This document shows positions 1-6,196 of a DNA stretch of 6,732 nt, piece after piece (position 1 is the first letter of the stretch; each line of letters opens with the position of its first letter). The position numbers and the translations under genes are program-made. The notes under the pieces are model-generated. The model made no database searches. It saw only the letters and a program-made list of their open reading frames with translations, and was not told the DNA's origin. The stretch spans positions 1 to 6,732 of the forward strand of contig JANMNT010000145.1 of assembly GCA_031368465.1 (NCBI GenBank), given 5' to 3'. The stretch is from UKL13-2 sp031368465. Lineage in GTDB: Bacteria; Pseudomonadota; Gammaproteobacteria; Burkholderiales; Usitatibacteraceae.

Positions 1-1
1 G

Positions 2-379
2 GTCACGCCGGACATGCCGCTCACCACCTATTTGTGTGATTCGGCCGCGCTTGGTTTTGCAGACGCCCGCTACGATCAAACGGTGGTGTTTTTTCTGCTT
101 CATGAGCAACCCGAGTCGGTGCGTCGCAAAACGCTGAGCGAAGCCCTGCGGGTGACCAAGCCGGGCGGCAGGGTGGTGGTGGTTGATTACCATCTGCCGC
201 AGCGTTTGCACCCGTTGCGCTACCTGTTTCGTCCGGTGTTGCGCAGGCTGGAGCCATTTGCACTCGATCTGTGGCAACACGAGATCAGTCGGTGGTTGCC
301 GGAAGATATCAAACCGGCACAGATACTAAAACAAACCTCGTTTGGCGGGCTCTACCAGCAACTGGTGATCACGCGCTGA
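2..379 (+). CDS. RquA/UbiE-like SAM-dependent methyltransferase, C-terminal part (5' truncated)
   Basis: This is the C-terminal part of a class I SAM-dependent methyltransferase-fold protein; the frame is open from base 2, so the N-terminus and the SAM-binding glycine loop lie outside the window. Visible are an acidic/hydrophobic strand with FFLLHEQP, the post-motif PGGRVVVVDYH typical of UbiE-type enzymes, then LEPFALDLW-HEI and a terminal FGGLYQ. From memory of the families, FFLLHE-P, the LEP-A-LW-HEI block and the FGGL-Q end resemble RquA, the enzyme that converts ubiquinone to rhodoquinone, and its close relatives. That would place it in membrane quinone metabolism supporting low-oxygen respiration. 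The ATG at 14 is probably an internal methionine. The gene converges on the minus-strand methyltransferase with only 23 bases between stops. The RquA assignment is tentative; a generic UbiE-like methyltransferase is the alternative. Confidence 0.72.
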   Translation, partial: VTPDMPLTTYLCDSAALGFADARYDQTVVFFLLHEQPESVRRKTLSEALRVTKPGGRVVVVDYHLPQRLHPLRYLFRPVLRRLEPFALDLWQHEISRWLPEDIKPAQILKQTSFGGLYQQLVITR

Positions 380-402
380 TCGCAACCGCGATGGTGGTGT
401 CG

Positions 403-1638
403 CTACGCCGCCGCGCCTAAACGCCACAACGACGTGACCTCGGCGGCTCGGGCAGCGTGTAACGGGTCTTCTGCGTCGGTGGCGCGTGGATGGGTCGGGC
501 GCACATCCAACCGGCCGATCACCGTCAGTCCGCCGGCGCTGATATACCCCTGCAAGTCTTCGCGCGAGCGCAAGCCCAGATGCTCGGCAATATCGGAAAG
601 AATCAGCCAGCCTTCGCCGCCGGGCGCCAGATGTGCCGCCAATCCGCTGAGAAAACCGCGCAGCATGCGACTTTCCGGGTCATAAATTGCACCCTCAATC
701 GGTGCGCTCGGCCGTGCCGGAATCCACGGTGGATTGCAAACAATCAACGCTGCGCGGCCTTCGGGAAACAGGTCGGCTTCAACAACTTGGACTTTGGGCG
801 CGAGCTTGAGCTTGCGCATATTTTCGTTGGCGCAGGCGATGGCGCGCGGATCATTGTCGGTCGCGATCACCCGGCCCACACCCCGTCGTGCCAACACCGC
901 CGCCAATACACCGGTACCGGTGCCGATATCAAACGCCAATGGCAACGTACCCGCCGCGCCCGCGACGGCCGGCAACGGCGCCTCGGCGACCAAGCCGACA
1001 TATTCATTGCGGATCGGGGCAAACACACCGTAATGCGGATGGATGTTTTCACCGAGTGCGGCGACCGGCACACCTTTTTTGCGCCATTCGTGTGCCCCGA
1101 TCAGGCCGAGTAATTCGCGCATCGACACGACGGAATCACCGGAGGTGCCATCGTTGCCGGGCAGACCATAGGCCTCGACACACGCACGTTGCAAATCCGG
1201 TGCACGTCTCAGCAATACCGTGTAGTCGCCTGCCATCGGCAGCAGCAACATGCCGAGTGTTCTTGCACGTTGCGACTGCGCCAAGCGGTGCTGGTTAAAC
1301 GCATCCCGCGGCGCGGTTGTCGCATCAACAGTGGATTTGATTGACTTCGGCGGCCGGCCTGACTTGCTGACGCCAACCGGTTTTGGCCGGCGGGCGTTGC
1401 GGGCTTTTTCATCGGCACGGCGTCCCATCGCGAGCAACATCTGGCGGCCGTTTTGGAAGTCGCCGCGCCATAACAATGCGGTGCCTTCGCACGCCAGACG
1501 GTACGCGGTATCCGCCGACATTTGTTCGTCGGCGACCTGCACGCGCTTATGCGGCGGGATGCCACTCTCCGAGCGCCAGCGAGCCGAGCCGGCCATTCCG
1601 TTGGGTTCGGTCCAGCGAATGATTGGATATGCGCTCAT
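403..1638 (-). CDS. Class I SAM-dependent methyltransferase with NPPW motif (HemK/PrmC-like catalytic domain)
   Basis: This 411-residue protein has a C-terminal Rossmann methyltransferase domain. The SAM-binding motif FDIGTGTG is at residues 236-243, the acidic strand end ATDND at 259-263, and the catalytic NPPW at 302-305. NPPW/NPPY is the signature of enzymes that methylate planar amide or amino nitrogens, such as PrmC/HemK on release-factor glutamine and N6-adenine methylases. The roughly 200-residue N-terminal part (AYRLACEGTALLWRGDFQN, later ELLGLIGAHEWRKKGV and HPHYGVF) is not the PrmC helical domain. It matches a conserved proteobacterial family usually annotated only as a methyltransferase, so the substrate is unknown. 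A basic, low-complexity linker lies around residues 78-105. The ATG shares one base with the toxin stop (TAATG on the minus strand) and no clear Shine-Dalgarno is present, which suggests translation by reinitiation from the upstream toxin gene. Confidence 0.88.
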   Translation of the reverse strand: MSAYPIIRWTEPNGMAGSARWRSESGIPPHKRVQVADEQMSADTAYRLACEGTALLWRGDFQNGRQMLLAMGRRADEKARNARRPKPVGVSKSGRPPKSIKSTVDATTAPRDAFNQHRLAQSQRARTLGMLLLPMAGDYTVLLRRAPDLQRACVEAYGLPGNDGTSGDSVVSMRELLGLIGAHEWRKKGVPVAALGENIHPHYGVFAPIRNEYVGLVAEAPLPAVAGAAGTLPLAFDIGTGTGVLAAVLARRGVGRVIATDNDPRAIACANENMRKLKLAPKVQVVEADLFPEGRAALIVCNPPWIPARPSAPIEGAIYDPESRMLRGFLSGLAAHLAPGGEGWLILSDIAEHLGLRSREDLQGYISAGGLTVIGRLDVRPTHPRATDAEDPLHAARAAEVTSLWRLGAAA

Positions 1639-1985
1639 TATTCGACCAACAGTTTACGCAGGGCCATGGCGACTGCCGCGCGGTCTTTACGTCCCAAACT
1701 ACCGGCTTGCCGTACGATCAGCCGCGAATCCAACGTAAACAATTTGAAGCGCAGTGTGCACGGCACGTCAAGGCCGGCACTGGACAAGTCTGAAATTTCG
1801 ATATCGAGCGGCCACGGGTGTTCTGTTGCGGTGGTGATCATTGCCATGACGGTGTGTTGCGATGGATTGTTAAATCCGTCAATTCCACTTAGCACAACGG
1901 CAGGACGGCGTTTGGTCGATGTTTTATCGGTAAACGGAAAAGGCACGACGACGACGACGTAACGGTCAAAGATTTTTGAAGGCAT
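1638..1985 (-). CDS. MazF/PemK-family type II toxin (predicted mRNA endoribonuclease)
   Basis: This 115-residue protein has the PemK/MazF fold pattern: an N-terminal strand ending VVPFPFTD (13-20), then KRRPAVVLS (25-33), MITTAT (49-54), and a C-terminal block VPCTLRFKLFTLD (74-86) followed by LIVRQAGSL. Family members cleave mRNA and are neutralised by an AbrB/MazE partner. The RRP arginine and the threonine near residue 51 or 52 fall where MazF catalytic residues are expected. I chose the ATG at 1985, which gives the usual family length and a 20-base overlap with the antitoxin gene; a TTG at 2015 in the same frame would add ten residues lacking family character. The overlap suggests the toxin is translated after the antitoxin. 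A run of GTC codons encodes five consecutive valines at residues 10-14. The protein appears full length with no frameshift. Confidence 0.88.
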   Translation of the reverse strand: MPSKIFDRYVVVVVPFPFTDKTSTKRRPAVVLSGIDGFNNPSQHTVMAMITTATEHPWPLDIEISDLSSAGLDVPCTLRFKLFTLDSRLIVRQAGSLGRKDRAAVAMALRKLLVE

Positions 1986-2193
1986 CGTTGTCGGCTTTGG
2001 AGTCCCACTCGGCAAGGGTTTTTTCGACCGCCGCCAAATACGCGGAATCCGGTGTGGTCACGCGTTTAACGGTCACTTCGTTGCGAACGATCCGGTACTC
2101 GACGGCGTCACCCTGGCGCACACCAAGAAACTCGCGAATTTCCAACGGGATCGTCGCTTGAAATTTAACGGTGACTTTGGAGATGGAAGACAT
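1966..2193 (-). CDS. AbrB/MazE-type (SpoVT-AbrB domain) antitoxin
   Basis: This 75-residue protein is the predicted antitoxin to the MazF-like toxin downstream. Residues about 5-45 form a swapped-hairpin AbrB DNA-binding domain: KVTVKFQATIP, then EIREFLGVRQGDAVEYR and a final strand EVTVKRV. Residues about 46-75 form an acidic tail with EWDSKADNDAF, the region that in MazE-like antitoxins wraps around and blocks the toxin. The start is an ATG preceded by a purine-rich AGGACGG about 5 bases upstream on the minus strand. The gene comes first in the operon and overlaps the toxin by 20 bases, the usual order for MazE-MazF pairs. Such antitoxins commonly repress their own promoter, and inverted repeats lie in the leader at 2249-2287. 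PrlF-type naming is possible because this fold is shared; the MazF-like partner favours a MazE-like role. Confidence 0.87.
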   Translation of the reverse strand: MSSISKVTVKFQATIPLEIREFLGVRQGDAVEYRIVRNEVTVKRVTTPDSAYLAAVEKTLAEWDSKADNDAFKNL

Positions 2194-2248
2194 ACTGGCC
2201 GTCCTGTGTTTGTCGGGGTAACGCGGTGGATCGTGGCGGATGGTGCTG

Positions 2249-2287
2249 CAGCGATGGTGGTCGCTGGCATGTCGTTGAACGCAACGA
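2249..2287. repeat. Cluster of four TCGYTG half-sites in two inverted repeats; candidate operator or leader hairpins
   Basis: Four six-base half-sites with consensus TCGYTG occur at 2249-2254 (CAGCGA), 2261-2266 (TCGCTG), 2272-2277 (TCGTTG) and 2282-2287 (CAACGA). They make two perfect inverted repeats with 6- and 4-base spacers, and their centres are 12, 11 and 10 bases apart, close to one helical turn. The cluster lies between the predicted promoter and the antitoxin start. It could be bound by the AbrB-type antitoxin, or form two small hairpins in the mRNA leader. The pattern is directly visible; the function is inference. Confidence 0.45.
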
Positions 2288-2328
2288 GTGGTTTTTCAGC
2301 ACAACGGATACCGTAATACTGTGCGACG

Positions 2329-2357
2329 ATTATACCCCATTGGGTTTTGCCAGTCGA
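2329..2357 (-). promoter_or_regulatory. Sigma70-type promoter for the antitoxin-toxin-methyltransferase operon
   Basis: On the minus strand a perfect -10 hexamer TATAAT (2334-2329) follows a -35-like TCGACT (2357-2352; 4 of 6 matches to TTGACA) with an exact 17-base spacer. Transcription would start near 2322, giving a leader of about 130 bases before the antitoxin ATG. No other comparable site was seen upstream of the operon. Confidence 0.65.
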
Positions 2358-2489
2358 GACCCGGTGATGCACATTTGGCGCACGTAGGGGTTGATATCCG
2401 CTGAACCGATTGTTACAGGCTGACGAAGGGATGGAATTTGTGTAAAGATGCTAACTCTGTGATTTAGCGTAGTTTTTTGCGCTGCACAA

Positions 2490-2498
2490 TGCTAAAAT
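2490..2498 (+). promoter_or_regulatory. Extended -10 promoter element for typA
   Basis: TGCTAAAAT is an extended -10 (TGn plus TAAAAT, 5 of 6 matches to TATAAT). The matching -35 position near 2470-2475 is poor, as is tolerated in extended -10 promoters. Transcription would begin near 2505, about 23 bases before the typA ATG at 2528. The TTG at 2477 would then be outside the transcript, which supports the ATG as the real start. Confidence 0.45.
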
Positions 2499-2527
2499 TG
2501 CAGATTGTCCATAATGAATGCACGACC

Positions 2528-4339
2528 ATGCCACGCGCCCTGAGAAATATCGCCATCATCGCCCACGTTGACCACGGCAAGACCACGCTGGTGGACAAGC
2601 TGCTCCATCAAGCCGGTACTTTTGCCGCCCACCAGCATATCGCTGAACGGGTGATGGATTCAAACGACCTGGAAAAAGAACGCGGCATTACCATCTTGGC
2701 GAAAAATACCGCCGTGGATTACGAGGGTGTGCACATCAATATCGTTGATACCCCGGGTCACGCCGATTTTGGTGGTGAAGTCGAGCGGGTTTTGTCGATG
2801 GTTGACGGTGTATTGCTGCTGGTGGATGCGGTCGAAGGACCGATGCCACAAACACGCTTTGTCACCAAAAAAGCACTGGCACTTGGCTTGAAGCCGATTG
2901 TGGTCGTCAACAAGATCGACCGCGACGGCGCGCGCGCGGATTGGGTGGTCAACCATACATTTGATTTGATGGACAAATTGGGTGCCACCGAAGAGCAGCT
3001 CGATTTCCCAGTGGTTTATGCGTCTGCGTTGAACGGCTGGGCGACCACCGTGCTCGGCGAACAGCCGGACAACATGCGCGCTTTGTTTGACACCATTCTC
3101 AAACACGTACCGGAACCGGTTGGCAATCCTGACGAGCCATTGCAGTTACAGATTTCTGCACTCGACTATTCGACCTACGTCGGTCGCATCGGCGTCGGCC
3201 GTGTGCGTCGCGGCAAAGTGCGCGGCGCACAAGATGTGATGCTGATGGCCAATGGCACCCAGAAAAAAGCCCGCATTAACATGGTGCAGGGATTTCAGGG
3301 ACTGAACAAAGTCGCGCTGGATGTCGCCGAAGCCGGTGAAATCGTCTTGATCACCGGTATCGACGATTTGTCGATCGGCTGCACCATTGCCGACATCGAA
3401 AAGCCGGAAGCATTGCCGACCATGGGCGTTGACGAGCCGACATTGACCATGAATTTTATGGTCAATACCTCGCCGCTGGCCGGCCAGGAGGGCAAATTTG
3501 TCACCAGCCGCCAGATCCGTGAGCGTCTGGATAAAGAATTGTTGGTCAACGTTGCGCTCAAGGTTGAAGAAACCGAAGACACCGACGTGTTTCGTGTGTC
3601 AGGTCGTGGAGAATTGCACCTGACCATCCTGCTTGAGACCATGCGCCGCGAAGGCTTTGAAATGGCGGTCGGCAAGCCGATGGTGGTGTACAAGGAAATT
3701 GACGGCGTCAAATGTGAGCCGATTGAAATGCTCACGGTTGACGTCGAAGACACCCACCAGGGCGTGGTGATGGAAGCGCTTGGTGCCCGCCGCGCCGATT
3801 TGATCGACATGGTACCGGACGGTCGGGGTCGGGTACGCCTCGACTACCGTATTCCAGCGCGTGGTCTGATCGGCTTCCAAACCGACTTTATGAACATGAC
3901 GCGTGGCACCGGCTTGAAGAGCAACGTGTTTGATGAATACGCGCCGTTGCGTGGTGATATCGCGTCGCGCCGCAACGGCGTGCTGATTTCAGCAGAGAAG
4001 GGTGACGCGGTTGCATACGCGCTGTGGAAGCTGCAGGATCGCGGCCGCATGATTGTTTCGCCGGGCGACCGTTTGTATGAAGGCATGGTGATTGGTTTGC
4101 ACAGCCGCGACAACGATCTGGTGGTCAACCCGATCAAGGGCAAGCAGCTGACCAACGTGCGCTCATCCGGTACCGACGAAGCCGTGGCATTGGTGCCGCC
4201 GATCCAGATCACGCTCGAGTCGGCGATCGAAATGATCGAGGACGACGAGCTGGTTGAAATCACACCCAAAACGATCCGTATCCGCAAACGTTTCCTGCTC
4301 GAGCACGAGCGCAAGCGGGCCTCGCACGAAGCGGCGTAG
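2528..4339 (+). CDS. typA: Translational GTPase TypA/BipA
   Basis: This complete 603-residue ribosome-binding GTPase of the EF-G/LepA superfamily acts in translation and 50S assembly under stress and cold. The G domain shows G1 AHVDHGKTT (12-20), G2 RGIT (52-55), G3 DTPGH (74-78), G4 NKID (128-131) and G5 SAL (166-168). A beta-barrel domain II follows from about residue 204, then EF-G-like domains with SGRGELHL (358-365) and PARGLIGFQ (443-451). The TypA-specific C-terminal domain has KGKQLTNVR (537-545), which distinguishes it from EF-G and LepA. I chose the ATG at 2528 because the protein then begins MPRALRNIAIIAHVDHGKTT like known TypA; an in-frame TTG at 2477 would add 17 unrelated residues and lies upstream of the predicted -10. 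No strong Shine-Dalgarno is visible. A strong terminator follows, so typA is probably transcribed alone. Confidence 0.97.
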   Translation: MPRALRNIAIIAHVDHGKTTLVDKLLHQAGTFAAHQHIAERVMDSNDLEKERGITILAKNTAVDYEGVHINIVDTPGHADFGGEVERVLSMVDGVLLLVDAVEGPMPQTRFVTKKALALGLKPIVVVNKIDRDGARADWVVNHTFDLMDKLGATEEQLDFPVVYASALNGWATTVLGEQPDNMRALFDTILKHVPEPVGNPDEPLQLQISALDYSTYVGRIGVGRVRRGKVRGAQDVMLMANGTQKKARINMVQGFQGLNKVALDVAEAGEIVLITGIDDLSIGCTIADIEKPEALPTMGVDEPTLTMNFMVNTSPLAGQEGKFVTSRQIRERLDKELLVNVALKVEETEDTDVFRVSGRGELHLTILLETMRREGFEMAVGKPMVVYKEIDGVKCEPIEMLTVDVEDTHQGVVMEALGARRADLIDMVPDGRGRVRLDYRIPARGLIGFQTDFMNMTRGTGLKSNVFDEYAPLRGDIASRRNGVLISAEKGDAVAYALWKLQDRGRMIVSPGDRLYEGMVIGLHSRDNDLVVNPIKGKQLTNVRSSGTDEAVALVPPIQITLESAIEMIEDDELVEITPKTIRIRKRFLLEHERKRASHEAA

Positions 4340-4400
4340 TCGTAACGCTTGACTGCCTGAAAAACATAGTCGCCTAGCAGTTAACAAGACCGCAAAAACA

Positions 4401-4440
4401 AAGAGGCCACGTGATCGCTCACGTGGCCTTTTGTATTTTT
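4401..4440 (+). terminator. Rho-independent terminator of typA
   Basis: A perfect 11-bp stem (AGGCCACGTGA, 4404-4414, with its complement at 4419-4429) closes a four-base TCGC loop. Weaker pairs extend it outward to about 4401/4432, and it is followed by a T-rich run ending in TTTTT. It lies 62 bases after the typA stop. The A-rich stretch before the stem gives a T-rich tail on the other strand too, so it may work in both directions. Confidence 0.93.
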
Positions 4441-4617
4441 GTTAGTGCAGCAATGCGCCTTCTGGAGTGACGCCGGTGTCAACGTTCAGTTTGGGGCTTC
4501 GCGATGCGCCAAAATGAAATTCACAACGACGCACCCATATTCGGCCCGCCGGCCATTGCTCGCTGTGGAACACGTCACTTTTCACACTGTTTGACAAAGT
4601 CCCTTAGCGCCGCAGCG

Positions 4618-4626
4618 TGATAAACT
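4618..4626 (+). promoter_or_regulatory. Weak candidate extended -10 promoter for rmuC
   Basis: TGATAAACT fits TGn plus TAAACT (4 of 6 to TATAAT). A perfect TTGACA stands at 4591-4596, but the 24-base gap is too long for a normal -35/-10 pair. Transcription would start near 4633 with a leader of about 140 bases. This is the best candidate seen for rmuC, but it is weak. Confidence 0.25.
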
Positions 4627-4741
4627 GCCATATCAATTTGGCGGCATAAGTCTTGAAAAAACAATTAGTTATCGAATTTTTCGTGATGGTTAGGGCAACG
4701 ATTGGCGCCTCTGGCGGGACCGGCTGCGCAATCGTACCGGC

Positions 4742-4760
4742 GTGTGCATTGACCGCACAC
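4742..4760 (+). repeat. Small inverted repeat immediately upstream of rmuC
   Basis: GTGTGC and GCACAC form a 6-bp stem around a 7-base loop. It ends just before the AAGG ribosome-binding site (4761-4764) and 11 bases before the rmuC ATG. In the mRNA it could affect access to the start, though a stem this short may be chance. Confidence 0.35.
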
Positions 4761-4771
4761 AAGGCCCGGCC

Positions 4772-6169
4772 ATGAGTATCGACGTTGTCTTGTGGGGGCT
4801 GCTGATCGCCGTTGTGGTGTTGGCGGCAGTCACGCTGCTGCAACATCATCGCATGCAATCCTTGCTGCGCGATATGCCGGGCGTGCTTGCCGCCCAGCAG
4901 TCGGCCGAACAGGCGCTACGGCACCGTGAAATGCTGACCGATCTTGGTGATGGTCTGGCCAAACAGGGTGACCGCATCGCCCAGAGTCAGGCCGAAGCCG
5001 GGGAGCGGTTGCGCAGTGCGGTTGCACAAGAATTGACCCTGACGCGCGAAGCCGTCACCAAATTGCAACTCGATCAGGCGCAGAACCTCGCCATACTCAC
5101 GCAGAATTTGTCTCAAAAACAGGACGCGCTCAAAAGCGAAATGCTCGCCCAGACGCTGGAAAAAATTGCCGAACAAAGCCGCGTGCAAACCGAGGCCATG
5201 CAATCAACCATGCGGCTGTTGACCCTGCAGATCAGTGAGCGGGTGGAGCTGCTGACCAAAACCAACGATACCCGTCTGGCGGAAATTTCCGGAAAGGTCA
5301 CCGAGCGGCTTGATGAAGGCTTCAAGAAAACCAACGAAACGTTTGTTAATGTGATGACGCGTCTGGCGACCATCGATGAGGCACAAAAGAAACTCGACGG
5401 CCTGACCACCAATGTGGTTTCGCTGCAGCAGTTGCTGGGTGATAAAAAATCACGCGGGGCGTTCGGCGAGGTGCAACTCGAGCAGGTGATTCGTAATATG
5501 CTGCCGGAGACCTCGTTTGAGTTTCAATATACTTTTTCACACGGCGGGCAAAAGGTGGTCGCCGATTGTGTGTTGAAGCTGCCCGACCCGGTTGGCTTGA
5601 TCGCTATCGATTCCAAATTCCCGCTGGAAAATTATGAACGCATGATTTCGGATGAGGCCGACAAGGTGTCGCCGGCTGTATTCAAGGCTGACGTCAAAAA
5701 ACATGTCGATGCGATCGCGTCAAAGTACATCATTGCCGGTGAGACCTCGGATGGTGCCATGATGTTTGTGCCGGCCGAAGCCGTGTTTGCCGAGATTCAT
5801 GCACGCCATCGCGATATTGTTGAATACGCCCAGCAGCGGCGGGTGTGGATTGTTTCGCCGACCACCCTGATGGCGGTGTTGAACACCGTTCGTGCGGTGT
5901 TGAAAGACGTTGAAACCCGCAAACAGGTGCACATCATCAAGGACGAATTGGGCAAACTCGGCAAGGAGTTTGGCCGCTTTGATGAACGCATGCGCAAGCT
6001 CGCCGAACACATCCGTCAAGCCAACAAGGATGTTGACGACGTGGCGGTGACGAGCAAAAAAATCAGCGATCGTTTCCAATCGATCGAACGCGTTGAGCTT
6101 GATACACTTGCATCCCCCGCCATAAACGATCCCGCTGCACCGAGACTGATTGATACCGACGCAAATTGA
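4772..6169 (+). CDS. rmuC: RmuC family protein (DNA recombination limiting protein)
   Basis: This complete 465-residue protein is close in length to E. coli RmuC. In E. coli RmuC limits recombination at inverted repeats, and the conserved domain resembles PD-(D/E)XK nucleases; its activity is not well defined. A single N-terminal membrane segment spans about residues 5-24 (VVLWGLLIAVVVLAAVTLL). A long coiled coil rich in Q, E, K and L follows (about 25-225), then the RmuC domain. That domain has RGAFGEVQLE (228-237), ADCVLKLP (264-271) and AIDSKFPLENYE (278-289); E233, D265, D280 and K282 are the likely nuclease-type residues. The protein is predicted to be anchored in the inner membrane with the domain in the cytoplasm. 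I chose the ATG at 4772, preceded by AAGG with a 7-base spacer, over an in-frame GTG at 4742. The prolyl oligopeptidase gene starts 27 bases downstream with no terminator between them. Confidence 0.95.
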   Translation: MSIDVVLWGLLIAVVVLAAVTLLQHHRMQSLLRDMPGVLAAQQSAEQALRHREMLTDLGDGLAKQGDRIAQSQAEAGERLRSAVAQELTLTREAVTKLQLDQAQNLAILTQNLSQKQDALKSEMLAQTLEKIAEQSRVQTEAMQSTMRLLTLQISERVELLTKTNDTRLAEISGKVTERLDEGFKKTNETFVNVMTRLATIDEAQKKLDGLTTNVVSLQQLLGDKKSRGAFGEVQLEQVIRNMLPETSFEFQYTFSHGGQKVVADCVLKLPDPVGLIAIDSKFPLENYERMISDEADKVSPAVFKADVKKHVDAIASKYIIAGETSDGAMMFVPAEAVFAEIHARHRDIVEYAQQRRVWIVSPTTLMAVLNTVRAVLKDVETRKQVHIIKDELGKLGKEFGRFDERMRKLAEHIRQANKDVDDVAVTSKKISDRFQSIERVELDTLASPAINDPAAPRLIDTDAN

Positions 6170-6196
6170 CTTGATGATTAACCGGACACTTACCTC

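Larger units (their letters stand above)
2194..2527. other. Divergent intergenic region between the toxin-antitoxin operon and typA
   Basis: These 334 bases carry no convincing gene. From left to right they hold the leader of the minus-strand toxin-antitoxin operon with two inverted repeats (2249-2287), a minus-strand sigma70-like promoter (2329-2357), about 130 bases without a recognised signal, and a plus-strand extended -10 element (2490-2498) before typA. The longest frame on the minus strand runs into the antitoxin in another frame and lacks family character. Confidence 0.7.
4441..4771. other. Noncoding region upstream of rmuC
   Basis: About 330 bases between the typA terminator and rmuC contain no ORF with recognisable family character on either strand. 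An AT-rich patch lies at about 4650-4685. A weak extended -10 element (4618-4626) and a small inverted repeat just before rmuC (4742-4760) are the only signals I can name. Room for a small RNA or a long 5' leader exists, but nothing in the sequence shows one. Confidence 0.55.

Noticed and set aside
379..392. A 5-bp hairpin between the two convergent methyltransferase genes, as a terminator
   Set aside because: The stem is short and no T-run follows on either strand.
490..1113. A 207-codon open frame on the plus strand
   Set aside because: It lies wholly within the minus-strand methyltransferase, which has clear motifs; the plus-strand translation is rich in R, H, Q and C and shows no family pattern.
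1638..2015. Longer toxin form starting at a TTG at 2015
   Set aside because: The extra ten residues have no family character; the ATG at 1985 gives the normal length and a modest overlap with the antitoxin.
2073..2372. A 99-codon minus-strand frame covering the toxin-antitoxin promoter and leader
   Set aside because: It overlaps the antitoxin in another frame and would be read through the predicted -10 element; no domain is recognisable.
3295..3810. A 171-codon open frame on the minus strand
   Set aside because: It is antisense to typA, is serine- and threonine-rich from reversed codons, and has no recognisable domain.
4514..4594. A 26-codon open frame starting ATGAAATTC in the rmuC upstream region
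   Set aside because: No ribosome-binding site or recognisable peptide character; frames this short are expected by chance.
4591..4626. TTGACA at 4591 paired with TAAACT at 4621 as a standard sigma70 promoter
   Set aside because: The 24-base spacer is too long; only the extended -10 alone is kept, as a weak candidate.
4742..4771. GTG start for rmuC, adding ten residues
   Set aside because: It would place residues before the membrane segment that are encoded by a small inverted repeat and the AAGG ribosome-binding site; the ATG at 4772 is better placed.
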